From an uncultured Ruminococcus sp. (GTDB taxonomy: Bacteria > Bacillota > Clostridia > Lachnospirales > Lachnospiraceae): DNA of 64,000 nt. Shown here one piece after another: positions 47,080 to 55,855 of this stretch. How positions within the stretch are numbered: position 1 is the first letter of the stretch; every line of letters starts with the position of its first letter. The stretch lies in assembly GCA_900544395.1 (NCBI GenBank), contig UQVC01000013.1, positions 1-64,000 of the forward strand. Reading direction: 5' to 3'. The notes below the pieces were generated by a model. It made no database searches. It was given only the letters and a program-made list of their open reading frames with translations, and was not told the DNA's origin. The position numbers and the translations under genes are program-made.

Positions 47080-47090
47080 CCCTTTTTCAA
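47062..47090 (-). promoter_or_regulatory. SigA-type promoter of mraZ
   Basis: On the minus strand, TTGAAA (47085-47090), a 17-bp spacer and TACAAT (47062-47067). The -10 lies inside the MraZ repeat array, which explains how MraZ could block transcription. Confidence 0.8.
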
Positions 47091-47141
47091 CCCTTTTTTC
47101 ACATTTTTCACATCTATGTTACAAACTTGTAAAAAAATATT

Positions 47142-47170
47142 AAAAAAGGACAGACCTTTTCGGTCTGTCC
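47142..47170 (-). terminator. Intrinsic terminator of the small membrane protein gene
   Basis: On the minus strand, GGACAGACC and GGTCTGTCC (perfect 9-bp stem, 5-nt loop) are followed by TTTTTT. It insulates the mraZ promoter. The stem resembles that of the ftsZ terminator. Confidence 0.88.
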
Positions 47171-47186
47171 TCTTCTCTCGTTCTGT

Positions 47187-47423
47187 CTATTCTGAAAGCC
47201 CGCTTATATAATTGTTCACAGCATCATAATTCACTTCTGCCACTGCACGCTCCTGCTTGGACTCATGGGTCACATAAGCGGAATATCCAAGCCACCCCAC
47301 CAGGGCGATCGCCGCAAGAGACAATACGCATTTGCGAAGAATATTCATCATGCGCTGCTTTTTCATAATTTTCTTTCGATTTGCTTTTTCCTGTTTATAC
47401 CGATCTACTTTTGCCTGACTCAT
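47187..47423 (-). CDS. Small single-span membrane protein, function unknown
   Basis: A 78-residue protein with a very basic cytosolic N-terminus (residues 4-31, many Lys and Arg), one membrane segment (about 33-50) and an outside tail. I do not recognise a family. AGGAG lies ten bases before the ATG, with its own promoter (47491-47519) and terminator, so it is a single-gene unit. Confidence 0.65.
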   Translation of the reverse strand: MSQAKVDRYKQEKANRKKIMKKQRMMNILRKCVLSLAAIALVGWLGYSAYVTHESKQERAVAEVNYDAVNNYISGLSE

Positions 47424-47490
47424 AATCTGAATGCTCCTTTGTCCTCTATGTATTTCGCAGTTCTTTGCTGTATCTGCATACTTTTTACAT

Positions 47491-47519
47491 AGTGTATCAC
47501 ATTCCCTGTTAAACTACAA
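47491..47519 (-). promoter_or_regulatory. Promoter of the small membrane protein gene
   Basis: On the minus strand, TTGTAG (47514-47519), a 17-bp spacer and TACACT (47491-47496). It overlaps the end of the DegV gene. Confidence 0.5.
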
Positions 47520-48348
47520 CAATAATTCCGCCGTCATTGGCATAAACTGTACTGATCCCGGATGTATTTACTATAAAGCTGGACTTCACCGCAAACCGTT
47601 CTTTTAACATCCTTTGTACTTCCCGTGCTCTTTCTTCACAGTTGCAATGTGCGATCGCAAGAATCTTTTCTCCTGCATTTGTCACATCTACAGCCACACA
47701 ATCTGCCATTTTTACCAACGCTTTTTTCATTCCTCTGGCTTTATCCAGCTGACAGATTGTTCCTTCTGGTGTAGAGCCCATCACTGGTTTGATATTCAAC
47801 GCACCCGCAACCAGTGACTTGATCCCGGTCAATCTTCCATTTTTGCGAAGAGTATCCAGATTCTCCAACACAAAATACGTATGCTGCGTTTCGATGTACT
47901 GCTCCACATTCTGGATCACTGTTTCAAAATCCATCCCTGCCTCTTCACACTCCTGGATCTTACATGCGATCAATGTCTCTCCCACGGAAGCTGAACGGGA
48001 ATTGAACACGTAAATGTCTTTCTCTCCATACTCTTCTTCATACAGATTTTTTCCAAGAACTGCACTGTTGTACGAACCACTCAGTTCCGAAGATAACGTC
48101 ACAACATAGATACGTTCTGCCTCACAGTGATAGCTCTCCATATATTTTTCCGGAGACGGACAGGATGATTTTGCACACTGTGCACTCTCCGCGATCCTTT
48201 TCAGAAGCTCTTTCTGATCCAGATTCTCATCGTCTGTCAAATGGGTATCCTCTATTTGAATTCCAAGAGAAACATGCTGGAATCTCTCGTCTGCATTCAT
48301 CTCCGGTGTAAATTCTCCACAACTGTCAACAATTACTTTATAGCTCAT
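47509..48348 (-). CDS. DegV family fatty-acid-binding protein
   Basis: A 279-residue DegV protein: N-terminal VIVDSCGEFTPEM, TLSSELSGSYNSAVL in the lipid-binding cleft, FVLENLDTLRKNGRLTG and the C-terminal IAHCNCEERA region. Family members bind a fatty acid and can act as FakB, presenting it to the kinase FakA; no fakA lies nearby. GGGAGG precedes the ATG at 48348. Confidence 0.88.
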   Translation of the reverse strand: MSYKVIVDSCGEFTPEMNADERFQHVSLGIQIEDTHLTDDENLDQKELLKRIAESAQCAKSSCPSPEKYMESYHCEAERIYVVTLSSELSGSYNSAVLGKNLYEEEYGEKDIYVFNSRSASVGETLIACKIQECEEAGMDFETVIQNVEQYIETQHTYFVLENLDTLRKNGRLTGIKSLVAGALNIKPVMGSTPEGTICQLDKARGMKKALVKMADCVAVDVTNAGEKILAIAHCNCEERAREVQRMLKERFAVKSSFIVNTSGISTVYANDGGIIVVV

Positions 48349-48481
48349 GTCTTTCCTCCCAAACCACACTTCCATTTACCTTATCTATTATATGTGGTTT
48401 TCAATACTACGTTACTTAATATATCACACTTTATAACATATGAAAAGACATTTTTACATCTTTTGTCTAAGTTTTGCCAAG

Positions 48482-49702
48482 TTATTCTGTTTCCAGTCTG
48501 ATCCTGCGGGATACACTCAATGCAAGACCCATCTCTGTCATCAGAAAAAGAACCGAAGTTCCTCCATAACTGACAAATGGAAGCGTTACTCCTGTAGTTG
48601 GCATCATATTTGTCACAACCATAATATTTAAGATCACTTGCAGGGCAATATGTGCAAAAATCCCCGTCACGATCAGAGAGCCATACAAATCCGGCGCATT
48701 CCGCGCAATAAACATCAATCTATATAGAAGAAATGCAAACAGGATCAATATGATAATTGCACCAAAAGCCCCCAGTTCCTCACAGATAACGCTTAAGATC
48801 ATGTCATTTTGAGCTTCCGGGATCATCCCCAGCTTCTGGGTACTATTTCCAAGTCCTTTGCCGAAAAAGCCGCCGGATCCAATGGCATATAAGCCCTGAA
48901 GTACCTGAAATCCGGTCCCATCCGAATGTCCCTCCGGATCCAGCCAGGTTGTGATCCTTCCAATTCGGAAATTATCACTGTTGGTTGCATATACGGCAAG
49001 AATCGCCACTACCACGATCAGAATTCCTGCTCCGATCGCTGCGACCATCAGAAACGGCTTGGTCTTCGGATGTGCCACAAAAATCAGAACACAGGTGATC
49101 GCCATAACGATTACGGCAGTACTCAAGTTATCTGTCAGGATAAACACGCCTCCTGCCGCAACTCCACCATAGATCAAAAGCCTGCGAATTCCCGTCCATC
49201 CGTTGATCCGCCGTCCCATTTTGCAGATCTCACAGGAAATAAACAAAATGATCGCAATCTTCGTAATCTCCGATGGCTGCAGCGTCATATTTCCCGGAAG
49301 CTGTATCCAGCGTCTGGCACCATTGATGGTTGTTCCCAAAGGCGTCTGCACCAATGCCATCATAACCATTGCAAACAGATAGATCTCGAATGAAAACGCT
49401 CCGTAAATATGATAGTCGATCTTAGATACGATCAACATCACTCCAAAACTCCCCGCACTGATCAGTGCCTGTTTGATAAAATAGGACATATCATTCTGAA
49501 AGTCTGCCTGCGCGCTGTAAGCGCTGGCACTATAAAGCATAATCAGTCCAAAACAGGTCAAAAATATAATGACCAGCATCAGATTATAATCAAAATATGT
49601 GGTTGGAGCACTGTGTGCGGCCTGCCCTTCTTTTCGTCTGGCAGACCTGTTACGTTTTCCCTGCTCTCTTCTACGGATCGGCTGTACCGTTTTGCTGTTC
49701 AT
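48482..49702 (-). CDS. Second FtsW/RodA/SpoVE-type SEDS protein
   Basis: A 406-residue SEDS polymerase with a basic cytosolic N-terminal extension (1-40) and about ten membrane segments. It has MLYSASAYSAQADF, GARRWIQLPGNMTLQPSEITKIA and MPTTGVTLPFVSYGGTS. It is a paralogue of the ftsW in the division cluster. Which one serves vegetative division, rod growth or the spore cannot be decided from sequence. It stands outside the cluster, 29 bp after asnB. Confidence 0.9.
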   Translation of the reverse strand: MNSKTVQPIRRREQGKRNRSARRKEGQAAHSAPTTYFDYNLMLVIIFLTCFGLIMLYSASAYSAQADFQNDMSYFIKQALISAGSFGVMLIVSKIDYHIYGAFSFEIYLFAMVMMALVQTPLGTTINGARRWIQLPGNMTLQPSEITKIAIILFISCEICKMGRRINGWTGIRRLLIYGGVAAGGVFILTDNLSTAVIVMAITCVLIFVAHPKTKPFLMVAAIGAGILIVVVAILAVYATNSDNFRIGRITTWLDPEGHSDGTGFQVLQGLYAIGSGGFFGKGLGNSTQKLGMIPEAQNDMILSVICEELGAFGAIIILILFAFLLYRLMFIARNAPDLYGSLIVTGIFAHIALQVILNIMVVTNMMPTTGVTLPFVSYGGTSVLFLMTEMGLALSVSRRIRLETE

Positions 49703-49731
49703 AAAATCTCCCCTGTTTTTATTCTACTCAA

Positions 49732-51612
49732 TTATCTTGCACTCATTACCGGATGGACTGGTTTCCCATGTTCAAAAAAGCGGTCATACCATACAAGGAA
49801 TATATAAACCGTCCAGATTTTCCGGCTGTTATCCGTCTTTTCATTCGCATGTTTGGCAGATTTATGTTCATCCAGCATTTTTATCAGAAGTTCTGTATCA
49901 AAAAATTTCTTTGCAGCATCAGAAAGAAACATATCTTTGACACGATTATAATACGGTTCTTCTTTTAACCAGACACGGATTGGAATCGGAAATCCCAGCT
50001 TTTTCTTCTCTGCCGTTTTACTGCGGATAACTTTTTCTGCTGCCTGCCGAAGCGCCACTTTTGTCTTCGGGGCTCTTACTTTGTAGTCCAGCGGCAAGGT
50101 CTGCGCCAGTTCCAGTACTTTTTTATCCAGAAATGGAACCCGTACCTCTAAAGAATTGGCCATTCCCATCTTATCGCCTTTCATCAGAATATCATGCACC
50201 AGCCACAAATGCAGATCTACATACTGCATTTTCGTTACCGGATCTTTGTCTTTCACCCGTTCATAAAGCGGTGCTGTCACTTTCTGGATACCCGGCTGAC
50301 ACCCTTTTTTCAAAATCCGGTTTGCTTCTTTCTCCGTAAAAATATTCGTTGCGTTGGCAAAATATCGTTCTTCCAGTGTTTTCCCGTGACGGATCAAAAA
50401 CCCTCTTCCTTTCATTCCTCTCGGAAGACATCTTTCCGCAAACTTGCCAAGCGCCCGACGGATCGGCATCGGGATTTTATTAAAAGATGTATGCTCCAAT
50501 GGCTCACAATAAATGTTATACCCACCAAATAGTTCATCGGACCCTTCCCCCGACAACACCACTTTTACTTTTTTCGAGGCTTCCTGGCTCAAAAAATAAA
50601 GAGCGATCGCTGCAGGATCTGCCACCGGCTCATCCATATAATACTGAATATCTGACAGATTATCCCAATACTCCTGTGGTGTGATCACCTTTGCATCATT
50701 CTTCATATGAATACTTTCTGCAAACTCTTTCGCATCCTGGATCTCACTGTATTTTCCTTCTGAAAATCCAACTGTAAATGTGCGGTCAACCTGCCCCAGA
50801 TAAGTCAGATAACTGGAATCCACCCCACTGGATAAGTAGGATGCCACTTCTACATCACTGATCTTATGCATGGCCACAGACTCTTTCATCACCTGTTCGA
50901 TCTCATCCGCTACTTCCTCAAAAGACTTTGTCGTATCTCCGGTAAATTTTGGTTCAAAATAACGCTTCATCGTCATTTTCCCATTTTCATACGTAAAGAA
51001 ATGCCCTGGCTGTACACAAAATACCCCTTTGAAAAACGTTTCATTGGTCGGTACAAACTGAAAGGACAGATAATTCCCAAGTGCTGCTTCATTAAACACT
51101 TTATCGAACTTCGGATGTTCCAGAAAAGACTTTATCTCCGAACCAAACATCAAAGTTCCGTTCATCTGTGCATAATATAACGGCTTGATCCCGAAAATGT
51201 CTCTGGCCGCAAACAGCCGTTTCTCTTTTTTATCCCAAATTGCAAATGCATACATTCCACGAAGACGTTCTACCAGTTTTTCTCCCCACTGCTCATATCC
51301 ATGGATCAATGTCTCCGAATCCGTATTGGAAACAAATACATGTCCTGCAGCAGCCAGTTCTTCTTTTAATTCCCGGTAATTATAAATCTCCCCGTTAAAT
51401 ACCAGAACTTTACTCTTATCTTCATTGTATAAAGGCTGATCTCCATCTGCAGAAAGATCGATGATAGAAAGACGGCGAAATCCAAGAGCCGCATCTTCCT
51501 CTACAAACTTCCCGGAACTGTCCGGTCCCCGATGCACAATGGTATCCATCATGTTTTCCAGTACTTGTTCTCTGTTCTCAACTTCTCCTACAAATCCTGC
51601 AAATCCACACAT
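49732..51612 (-). CDS. asnB: Asparagine synthase (glutamine-hydrolysing)
   Basis: A 626-residue AsnB. The N-terminal glutaminase starts Met-Cys-Gly (Cys2 nucleophile, MCGFAGFVG), with HRGPD and FNGEIYNY. The synthetase domain has the PP-loop YLSSGVDSSYL and LSGEGSDELFGGY. It turns aspartate, glutamine and ATP into asparagine. AGGAG lies nine bases before the ATG. The leader holds a hairpin (GAACCTG with CAGGTTC, near 51650-51682), but no T-box. Confidence 0.94.
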   Translation of the reverse strand: MCGFAGFVGEVENREQVLENMMDTIVHRGPDSSGKFVEEDAALGFRRLSIIDLSADGDQPLYNEDKSKVLVFNGEIYNYRELKEELAAAGHVFVSNTDSETLIHGYEQWGEKLVERLRGMYAFAIWDKKEKRLFAARDIFGIKPLYYAQMNGTLMFGSEIKSFLEHPKFDKVFNEAALGNYLSFQFVPTNETFFKGVFCVQPGHFFTYENGKMTMKRYFEPKFTGDTTKSFEEVADEIEQVMKESVAMHKISDVEVASYLSSGVDSSYLTYLGQVDRTFTVGFSEGKYSEIQDAKEFAESIHMKNDAKVITPQEYWDNLSDIQYYMDEPVADPAAIALYFLSQEASKKVKVVLSGEGSDELFGGYNIYCEPLEHTSFNKIPMPIRRALGKFAERCLPRGMKGRGFLIRHGKTLEERYFANATNIFTEKEANRILKKGCQPGIQKVTAPLYERVKDKDPVTKMQYVDLHLWLVHDILMKGDKMGMANSLEVRVPFLDKKVLELAQTLPLDYKVRAPKTKVALRQAAEKVIRSKTAEKKKLGFPIPIRVWLKEEPYYNRVKDMFLSDAAKKFFDTELLIKMLDEHKSAKHANEKTDNSRKIWTVYIFLVWYDRFFEHGKPVHPVMSAR

Positions 51613-51704
51613 ATCCTGTATCTCCTCTTAAAACTTATGGAACCTGCCTTTCACATTCCCGCTTTGGGGACAGGTTCTGTAGATATTTTTTAATAACGCC
51701 TTCT

Positions 51705-51733
51705 AATATATCACATGCTGTACCGAAATCCAA
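51705..51733 (-). promoter_or_regulatory. SigA-type promoter of asnB
   Basis: On the minus strand, TTGGAT (51728-51733), a 17-bp spacer and TATATT (51705-51710), just after the upstream glycosyltransferase gene. Confidence 0.6.
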
Positions 51734-51741
51734 GAAAAACC

Positions 51742-53271
51742 TTATTTTCTTGTCTTCTTCACACCAAAGGACGTGGATTTACGCCGTTCTCTGTCCCGTT
51801 CTTCCCGAAGCTGAAGCTGGACTTTTGCCAGCCGTTCTTCCAGATCTTTTATCTTTTCACAGTAATATCTTTTTTCCTCCTGTTCAGAAAGAATGTCAAA
51901 CCGATATTCAACTTCCAACCAGGCCGGTCCTCCGTCCAGTTCCGGAATATCCATCAAATACTGGGGATCATCTGTCAAAAACAGACTTCTTCCACGGTCT
52001 GTAGAAACCGCATTCACTGCTTTCATCTCATGTTCCACGGATCTTCCATTGATCTTCACGCTGCAGATTTCGCAGACACATGCCGCATTACATGGATCAA
52101 ACCTCATACTCTTTGCATGTTCCAGCAGCCAGGATTTCTGGATCTTATACCCGGACATACTGGGCCATGTTTCGCTGTCCTCTTCGCAAAATCCTTTTCC
52201 GATATCATAATAGCATTTGGACTCCTGACAGTCTCGTCCTCCGATAAAGCCGGCCGTGATCTCGCTGTAAAATTTCATCCGCTCCGCTTCCAGTCCGGAA
52301 TAATATATCCTGCACTCATCCAGTTCCGGCGATGCCATCAGCTCTTCATACATCTCATCAAATCGTTTTGCATATTGATAGTCTACCGCTGCGATCTTCT
52401 GCCAGAGAGGCAGCCATTCTCCCGCCTGACCATATCCTTCCTTGATCTCCTGAAACAATTCATCTGAAGTCTTTCTTTCAAATCCTCTTCCGGAAAAATT
52501 ATTCCTCTCTGCCAGACTGAAATTCTCTTCTGTCAAATACCCGGGACCTCCCAGATAGTCATAGACATACACCGGAACTCCCATTGCAAGGCAGCGCGGA
52601 ACTGTCCGCCCGATCGTGATCACCAGATCATACTGCTGCAAAAACTCTGCATTCACCTGCTCTGTACGATATCCCAGACCGATCAGATCCACCTGGTAAT
52701 AACCACCCATTTTTTCTTTCAGTTCCAACAACTCCTGTGGAATATGATTGGAAATCACTGCAATCTTGTCCAACGCTCTCTGATATCCCGCATACTCGCT
52801 GCTTCCTTCAAAATATTCCGATTCCACACAGTTTTGAAAAACCCGAATCTTTGTGTCTTTGGCAGCCTGCATTGCCACCATATCTGCACACTCCGGACTG
52901 ACACATAAAACAAAAGCCGCTTCCGGGGTACATATAGGAAGATTTTCCATGGCATTGATCACACTCAATTTGGAAACTACCATACGCTTATATTTTAGTT
53001 CATATCTGCTCGCCAGATAATCAAATACAGGAAAATGCTGAATAAACACGATATCAAATTCTGTCTCTTTCAGCGCTTCTCTCGGACATTCGATCACGGT
53101 GATTCCTTCTTCCAGTTCCTGCAAAAGAGGATATGCCTTTTTTAATACTGCAATTACCACATCGTATCCCTTTTCTTTAAACAAATGGGCAAACTCCAAT
53201 ACATGCAATTCCGATCCTGTAAATTTCTGAAAATATAAATTTGTAATCAATACTTTCTTTTTTTGTTCCAT
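51742..53271 (-). CDS. GT-B-fold glycosyltransferase-like protein
   Basis: About 509 residues, cytoplasmic. The N-terminal domain starts KKKVLITNLYFQKFTGSELHVLEFA, typical of GT4-like enzymes. The second half of the GT-B core contains VDLIGLGYRTEQV and VPRCLAMGVPVYVYDYLGGPGYLTEEN. A C-terminal part with Cys residues (about 370-430) and a final charged coiled coil (about 470-509) are less usual. The substrate is unknown. AGGAG is seven bases before the ATG at 53271; residues coded further upstream are not protein-like. Confidence 0.72.
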   Translation of the reverse strand: MEQKKKVLITNLYFQKFTGSELHVLEFAHLFKEKGYDVVIAVLKKAYPLLQELEEGITVIECPREALKETEFDIVFIQHFPVFDYLASRYELKYKRMVVSKLSVINAMENLPICTPEAAFVLCVSPECADMVAMQAAKDTKIRVFQNCVESEYFEGSSEYAGYQRALDKIAVISNHIPQELLELKEKMGGYYQVDLIGLGYRTEQVNAEFLQQYDLVITIGRTVPRCLAMGVPVYVYDYLGGPGYLTEENFSLAERNNFSGRGFERKTSDELFQEIKEGYGQAGEWLPLWQKIAAVDYQYAKRFDEMYEELMASPELDECRIYYSGLEAERMKFYSEITAGFIGGRDCQESKCYYDIGKGFCEEDSETWPSMSGYKIQKSWLLEHAKSMRFDPCNAACVCEICSVKINGRSVEHEMKAVNAVSTDRGRSLFLTDDPQYLMDIPELDGGPAWLEVEYRFDILSEQEEKRYYCEKIKDLEERLAKVQLQLREERDRERRKSTSFGVKKTRK

Positions 53272-53366
53272 ATGACTTCTCCTGGTTTTTCTTTTCCTCT
53301 TCTTCCGATTATAACAGAAGGAGCACCTTTTCTCCACCTCATAATCATTTTTTCTAAAATTGGACA

Positions 53367-53393
53367 GAAAAAAAGACACTCTCTAAAGTGTCC
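53367..53393 (-). terminator. Intrinsic terminator of tRNA-Pro
   Basis: On the minus strand, GACACT and AGTGTC (6 bp, 6-nt loop) are followed by seven T. It lies 15 bp after the tRNA. Confidence 0.75.
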
Positions 53394-53407
53394 GTCTCTC
53401 CATAAAC

Positions 53408-53482
53408 TCGGGGTGACAGGATTCGAACCTGCGACCTCACGGCCCCCAGCCGTGCACTCTAACCAAACTGAGCCACACCCCG
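53408..53482 (-). tRNA. tRNA-Pro (GGG)
   Basis: 75 nt. The acceptor stem CGGGGTG/CACCCCG, the D arm, an anticodon stem CACGG/CCGTG with loop CTGGGGG (anticodon GGG, reading CCC and CCU) and a T arm with GGTTCGAATCC form a full cloverleaf. CCA is not encoded. It has its own promoter and terminator. Confidence 0.95.
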
Positions 53483-53499
53483 TTTTGCAATTCTTATTC

Positions 53500-53528
53500 A
53501 TTATAACGAAATTTTTTTCAAAAGTAAA
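53500..53528 (-). promoter_or_regulatory. Promoter of tRNA-Pro
   Basis: On the minus strand, TTTACT (53523-53528), a 17-bp spacer and TATAAT (53500-53505), about 18 bp before the tRNA. Confidence 0.65.
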
Positions 53529-53567
53529 TGCCCTTCCAAAAAATAATTTGCTTTTCTGCTCACTCAT

Positions 53568-53597
53568 ACGGGCAGAGCGGTCTGCTTCCCTGCCCGT
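53568..53597 (-). terminator. Possible terminator of the ABC-F gene
   Basis: ACGGGCAG and CTGCCCGT (8 bp) form a hairpin a few bases after the ABC-F stop. No T run follows on the minus strand, so termination is uncertain. On the plus strand TTTT follows, but no plus-strand gene precedes it. Confidence 0.35.
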
Positions 53598-53605
53598 TTT
53601 ATTCT

Positions 53606-55162
53606 TTAAATCTGTTTGGTCGTCCACTTACTGCAGTCCCATACGGCATGAACCACATCCTGATAAAATTCCGGTTCATGGCAGATCAAAAGGACGCTTC
53701 CACGATAATCCAGCAATGCTTTTTTCAGAGAATCCTTCGCGTCCACATCCAAATGGTTCGTTGGTTCGTCCAAAAGTAAGATATTCGTATCCCGGTTCAC
53801 AAGTTTGCAGAGTCTTACTTTTGCCTGTTCCCCTCCACTTAAAACACGCACCTGACTTTCGATGTGTTTGGTTGTAAGTCCACATTTTGCCAACGCAGAA
53901 CGCACTTCATACTGGGTAAAAGAAGGAAATTCCTGCCAGATTTCTTCAATACAAGTTGTCCGGTTATCTCCTTTGACTTCCTGTTCAAAATATCCAATCT
54001 GCAGATTTTCTCCCAATTCACAGGTTCCCGAAATTGCAGGGATCAACCCAAGAATACTTTTCAGCAAGGTTGTCTTTCCAATTCCATTGGCACCAACCAG
54101 CGCAATTTTCTGTCCCCGCTCCATGGAAAGTGACAGTGGCTTCGACAACGGTTCTTCATATCCGATAACCAAATCTTTGGTTTCAAAAATATATCGTCCC
54201 GGTGTTCTTCCGTATCGAAACTGAAACTCTGGTTTTGGACGCTCTGCCGCGAGTTCGATCACCTCCATCTTATCCAGTTTCTTTTGTCTGGACATTGCCA
54301 TATTTCTTGTAGAAACACGCGCTTTATTTCTTGCCACAAAATCTTTCAACTCGCTAATCTCCTGCTGCTGTCTCCGGTAAGCAGCTTCCAACTGTGCCTT
54401 TTTTACAGCATATACTTCCTCAAAATGATGATAGTCCCCCACATAACGGTTCAGTTCTTGATTTTCCATGTGATAGATAATGTTGATCACATCGTTCAAG
54501 AACGGAATATCGTGAGAAATCAAAATAAATGCATTTTCATAATCGATCAAATACCGTTTCAGCCAGGCAATATGCTCTTCATCCAGATAGTTTGTGGGCT
54601 CATCCAACAATAAAATATCTGGTTTTTCAAGCAAAAGCTTTGCAAGAAGAACTTTCGTCCTCTGGCCTCCGCTCAAATCTGTAACATCTCTCTCCAATCC
54701 GATATCCAAAAGTCCCAGCGCCTTTGCGACCTCTTCTACTTTTGCATCAATAATATAAAAATCATGAAGTGTCAAGGTATCCTGAATGGTCCCAAGTTCT
54801 TCCATCATGGAATCCATTTCTTCCGGAGAGGCTTCTCCCAGAGAATCACAGATTGTATTCATCCGTTCTTCCAATTCAAATAAATAGGAAAATGCAGATT
54901 TCAATACGTCGCGTATCGTCATTCCCTTTTCCAGAACCGTATGCTGATCCAGGTATCCAACGCGGACGTTTTTTGCCCACTCAATTTTCCCTTCATCCGG
55001 CATCAGTTTTCCTGTAACAATATTCAAAAACGTGGATTTTCCTTCTCCGTTTGCACCCACCAATCCAATATGTTCGCCTTTTAAAAGCCGGAAAGACACA
55101 TCTGCAAAAATCGCCCGGTCGCCAAACCCATGTGTCAAATGCTCTACATTTAAAATACTCAT
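53606..55162 (-). CDS. ABC-F family ATPase
   Basis: A 518-residue soluble protein with two ABC domains and no membrane segments. The first has GANGEGKST, LSGGQ and LLLDEPTNYLD, the second GANGIGKTT, LSGGE and LLLDEPTNHLD, joined by a charged linker (about 240-310). ABC-F proteins bind ribosomes, and some relieve stalls or protect against antibiotics. The layout is closest to the YkpA/YbiT group, so a housekeeping translation role is more likely than resistance. AGGAG precedes the ATG. Confidence 0.92.
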   Translation of the reverse strand: MSILNVEHLTHGFGDRAIFADVSFRLLKGEHIGLVGANGEGKSTFLNIVTGKLMPDEGKIEWAKNVRVGYLDQHTVLEKGMTIRDVLKSAFSYLFELEERMNTICDSLGEASPEEMDSMMEELGTIQDTLTLHDFYIIDAKVEEVAKALGLLDIGLERDVTDLSGGQRTKVLLAKLLLEKPDILLLDEPTNYLDEEHIAWLKRYLIDYENAFILISHDIPFLNDVINIIYHMENQELNRYVGDYHHFEEVYAVKKAQLEAAYRRQQQEISELKDFVARNKARVSTRNMAMSRQKKLDKMEVIELAAERPKPEFQFRYGRTPGRYIFETKDLVIGYEEPLSKPLSLSMERGQKIALVGANGIGKTTLLKSILGLIPAISGTCELGENLQIGYFEQEVKGDNRTTCIEEIWQEFPSFTQYEVRSALAKCGLTTKHIESQVRVLSGGEQAKVRLCKLVNRDTNILLLDEPTNHLDVDAKDSLKKALLDYRGSVLLICHEPEFYQDVVHAVWDCSKWTTKQI

Positions 55163-55255
55163 GATATAACTCCTATCTCAATATTTCCTTTCACAGGATT
55201 ATTGTACAGGAAAGCGGCTAATTTGTCATCAAAATTCACCTTTTTGCAGATTTTC

Positions 55256-55263
55256 CATATGAT
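55256..55263 (+). promoter_or_regulatory. Possible SigE-type -10 element of the cotJ operon
   Basis: CATATGAT at 55256-55263 is close to the SigE -10 consensus CATACANT, 33 bp before cotJA. No convincing -35 was found at the expected distance. SigE control of cotJ is known in Bacillus subtilis. Confidence 0.3.
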
Positions 55264-55296
55264 GTATTGTAATTATATGAAAGGAAGGATTACACT

Positions 55297-55587
55297 ATGC
55301 AGAATAATCAGACTTATCTCAGAAATGAGCGCTTCTCTTATCAGCAGCAGCCCTGCCGGAACCCATCAAACAGACAGAATCGCCCCTCATTTCGGGAAGA
55401 ACCAGCTGCACCGCCTTGTTCCTGCCGGATTCCCCATGATCCACTTGAAGACATGGCACTTGCAATGGCATATGTTCCCTGGCAGAAATGGGAAGATACC
55501 TATGATGTTCATCAGGGATTAGAGTGCGGAACAATTTTCCCTGCTTTAAACAAACCGTTCTACGGAAAAGGAGGATGGAATCAATGA
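55297..55587 (+). CDS. cotJA: Spore coat protein CotJA
   Basis: A 96-residue coat-associated protein. The first half is Asn, Gln and Pro rich. The conserved end reads LAMAYVPWQKWEDTYD, then GLECGTIFPALNKPF, the CotJA signature. AAGGAAGGA is seven bases before the ATG. Its TGA overlaps the cotJB ATG (ATGA). It belongs to the cotJA-cotJB-cotJC operon, made in the mother cell during sporulation. Confidence 0.92.
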   Translation: MQNNQTYLRNERFSYQQQPCRNPSNRQNRPSFREEPAAPPCSCRIPHDPLEDMALAMAYVPWQKWEDTYDVHQGLECGTIFPALNKPFYGKGGWNQ

Positions 55588-55853
55588 CAGGTCGCCCATG
55601 CCAAAAAGAATTGATGCAGCATATCAATGCAGTCAGTTTTGCAGTAGATGATGTAAAACTATATCTGGATACTCACCCACAGGATCCAGAAGCACTTGCT
55701 TATTTTGAGAAATACAGCAGACTGCGCAATCAGGCGCTGAAAGAATATGCCATGAATTTTGTTCCTTTGACTATTGATACTGCTTCCGCTTCCTGTAAAG
55801 ACTACTGGAAATGGATCAATGAGCCATGGCCATGGCAGGAAGGAGGATGCTGA
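55584..55853 (+). CDS. cotJB: Spore coat protein CotJB
   Basis: An 89-residue protein: QHINAVSFAVDDVKLYLDTHPQDPEAL, then YSRLRNQALKEYAMNFVPLTID and WKWINEPWPWQEGGC, the CotJB pattern. Three possible ATGs exist. The one at 55584 lies nine bases after AGGAGG and gives the ATGA overlap with cotJA; the one at 55575 is too close to it. It is followed two bases later by the interrupted cotJC. Confidence 0.92.
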   Translation: MTGRPCQKELMQHINAVSFAVDDVKLYLDTHPQDPEALAYFEKYSRLRNQALKEYAMNFVPLTIDTASASCKDYWKWINEPWPWQEGGC

Positions 55854-55855
55854 TT

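Noticed and set aside
48361..48398. AACCACA/TGTGGTT inverted repeat upstream of the DegV gene as a terminator or operator
   Set aside because: Only 7-bp arms with a 24-nt gap and no T run; a chance pairing is likely.
51613..51741. T-box or other amino-acid riboswitch before asnB
   Set aside because: The leader is only about 90 nt, has a single hairpin and lacks the AGGGUGGNACCGCG-type T-box sequence.
53606..55162. Antibiotic-resistance ABC-F protein
   Set aside because: The linker and overall layout resemble housekeeping YkpA/YbiT-type proteins, and no mobile context or leader attenuator is seen at this gene.
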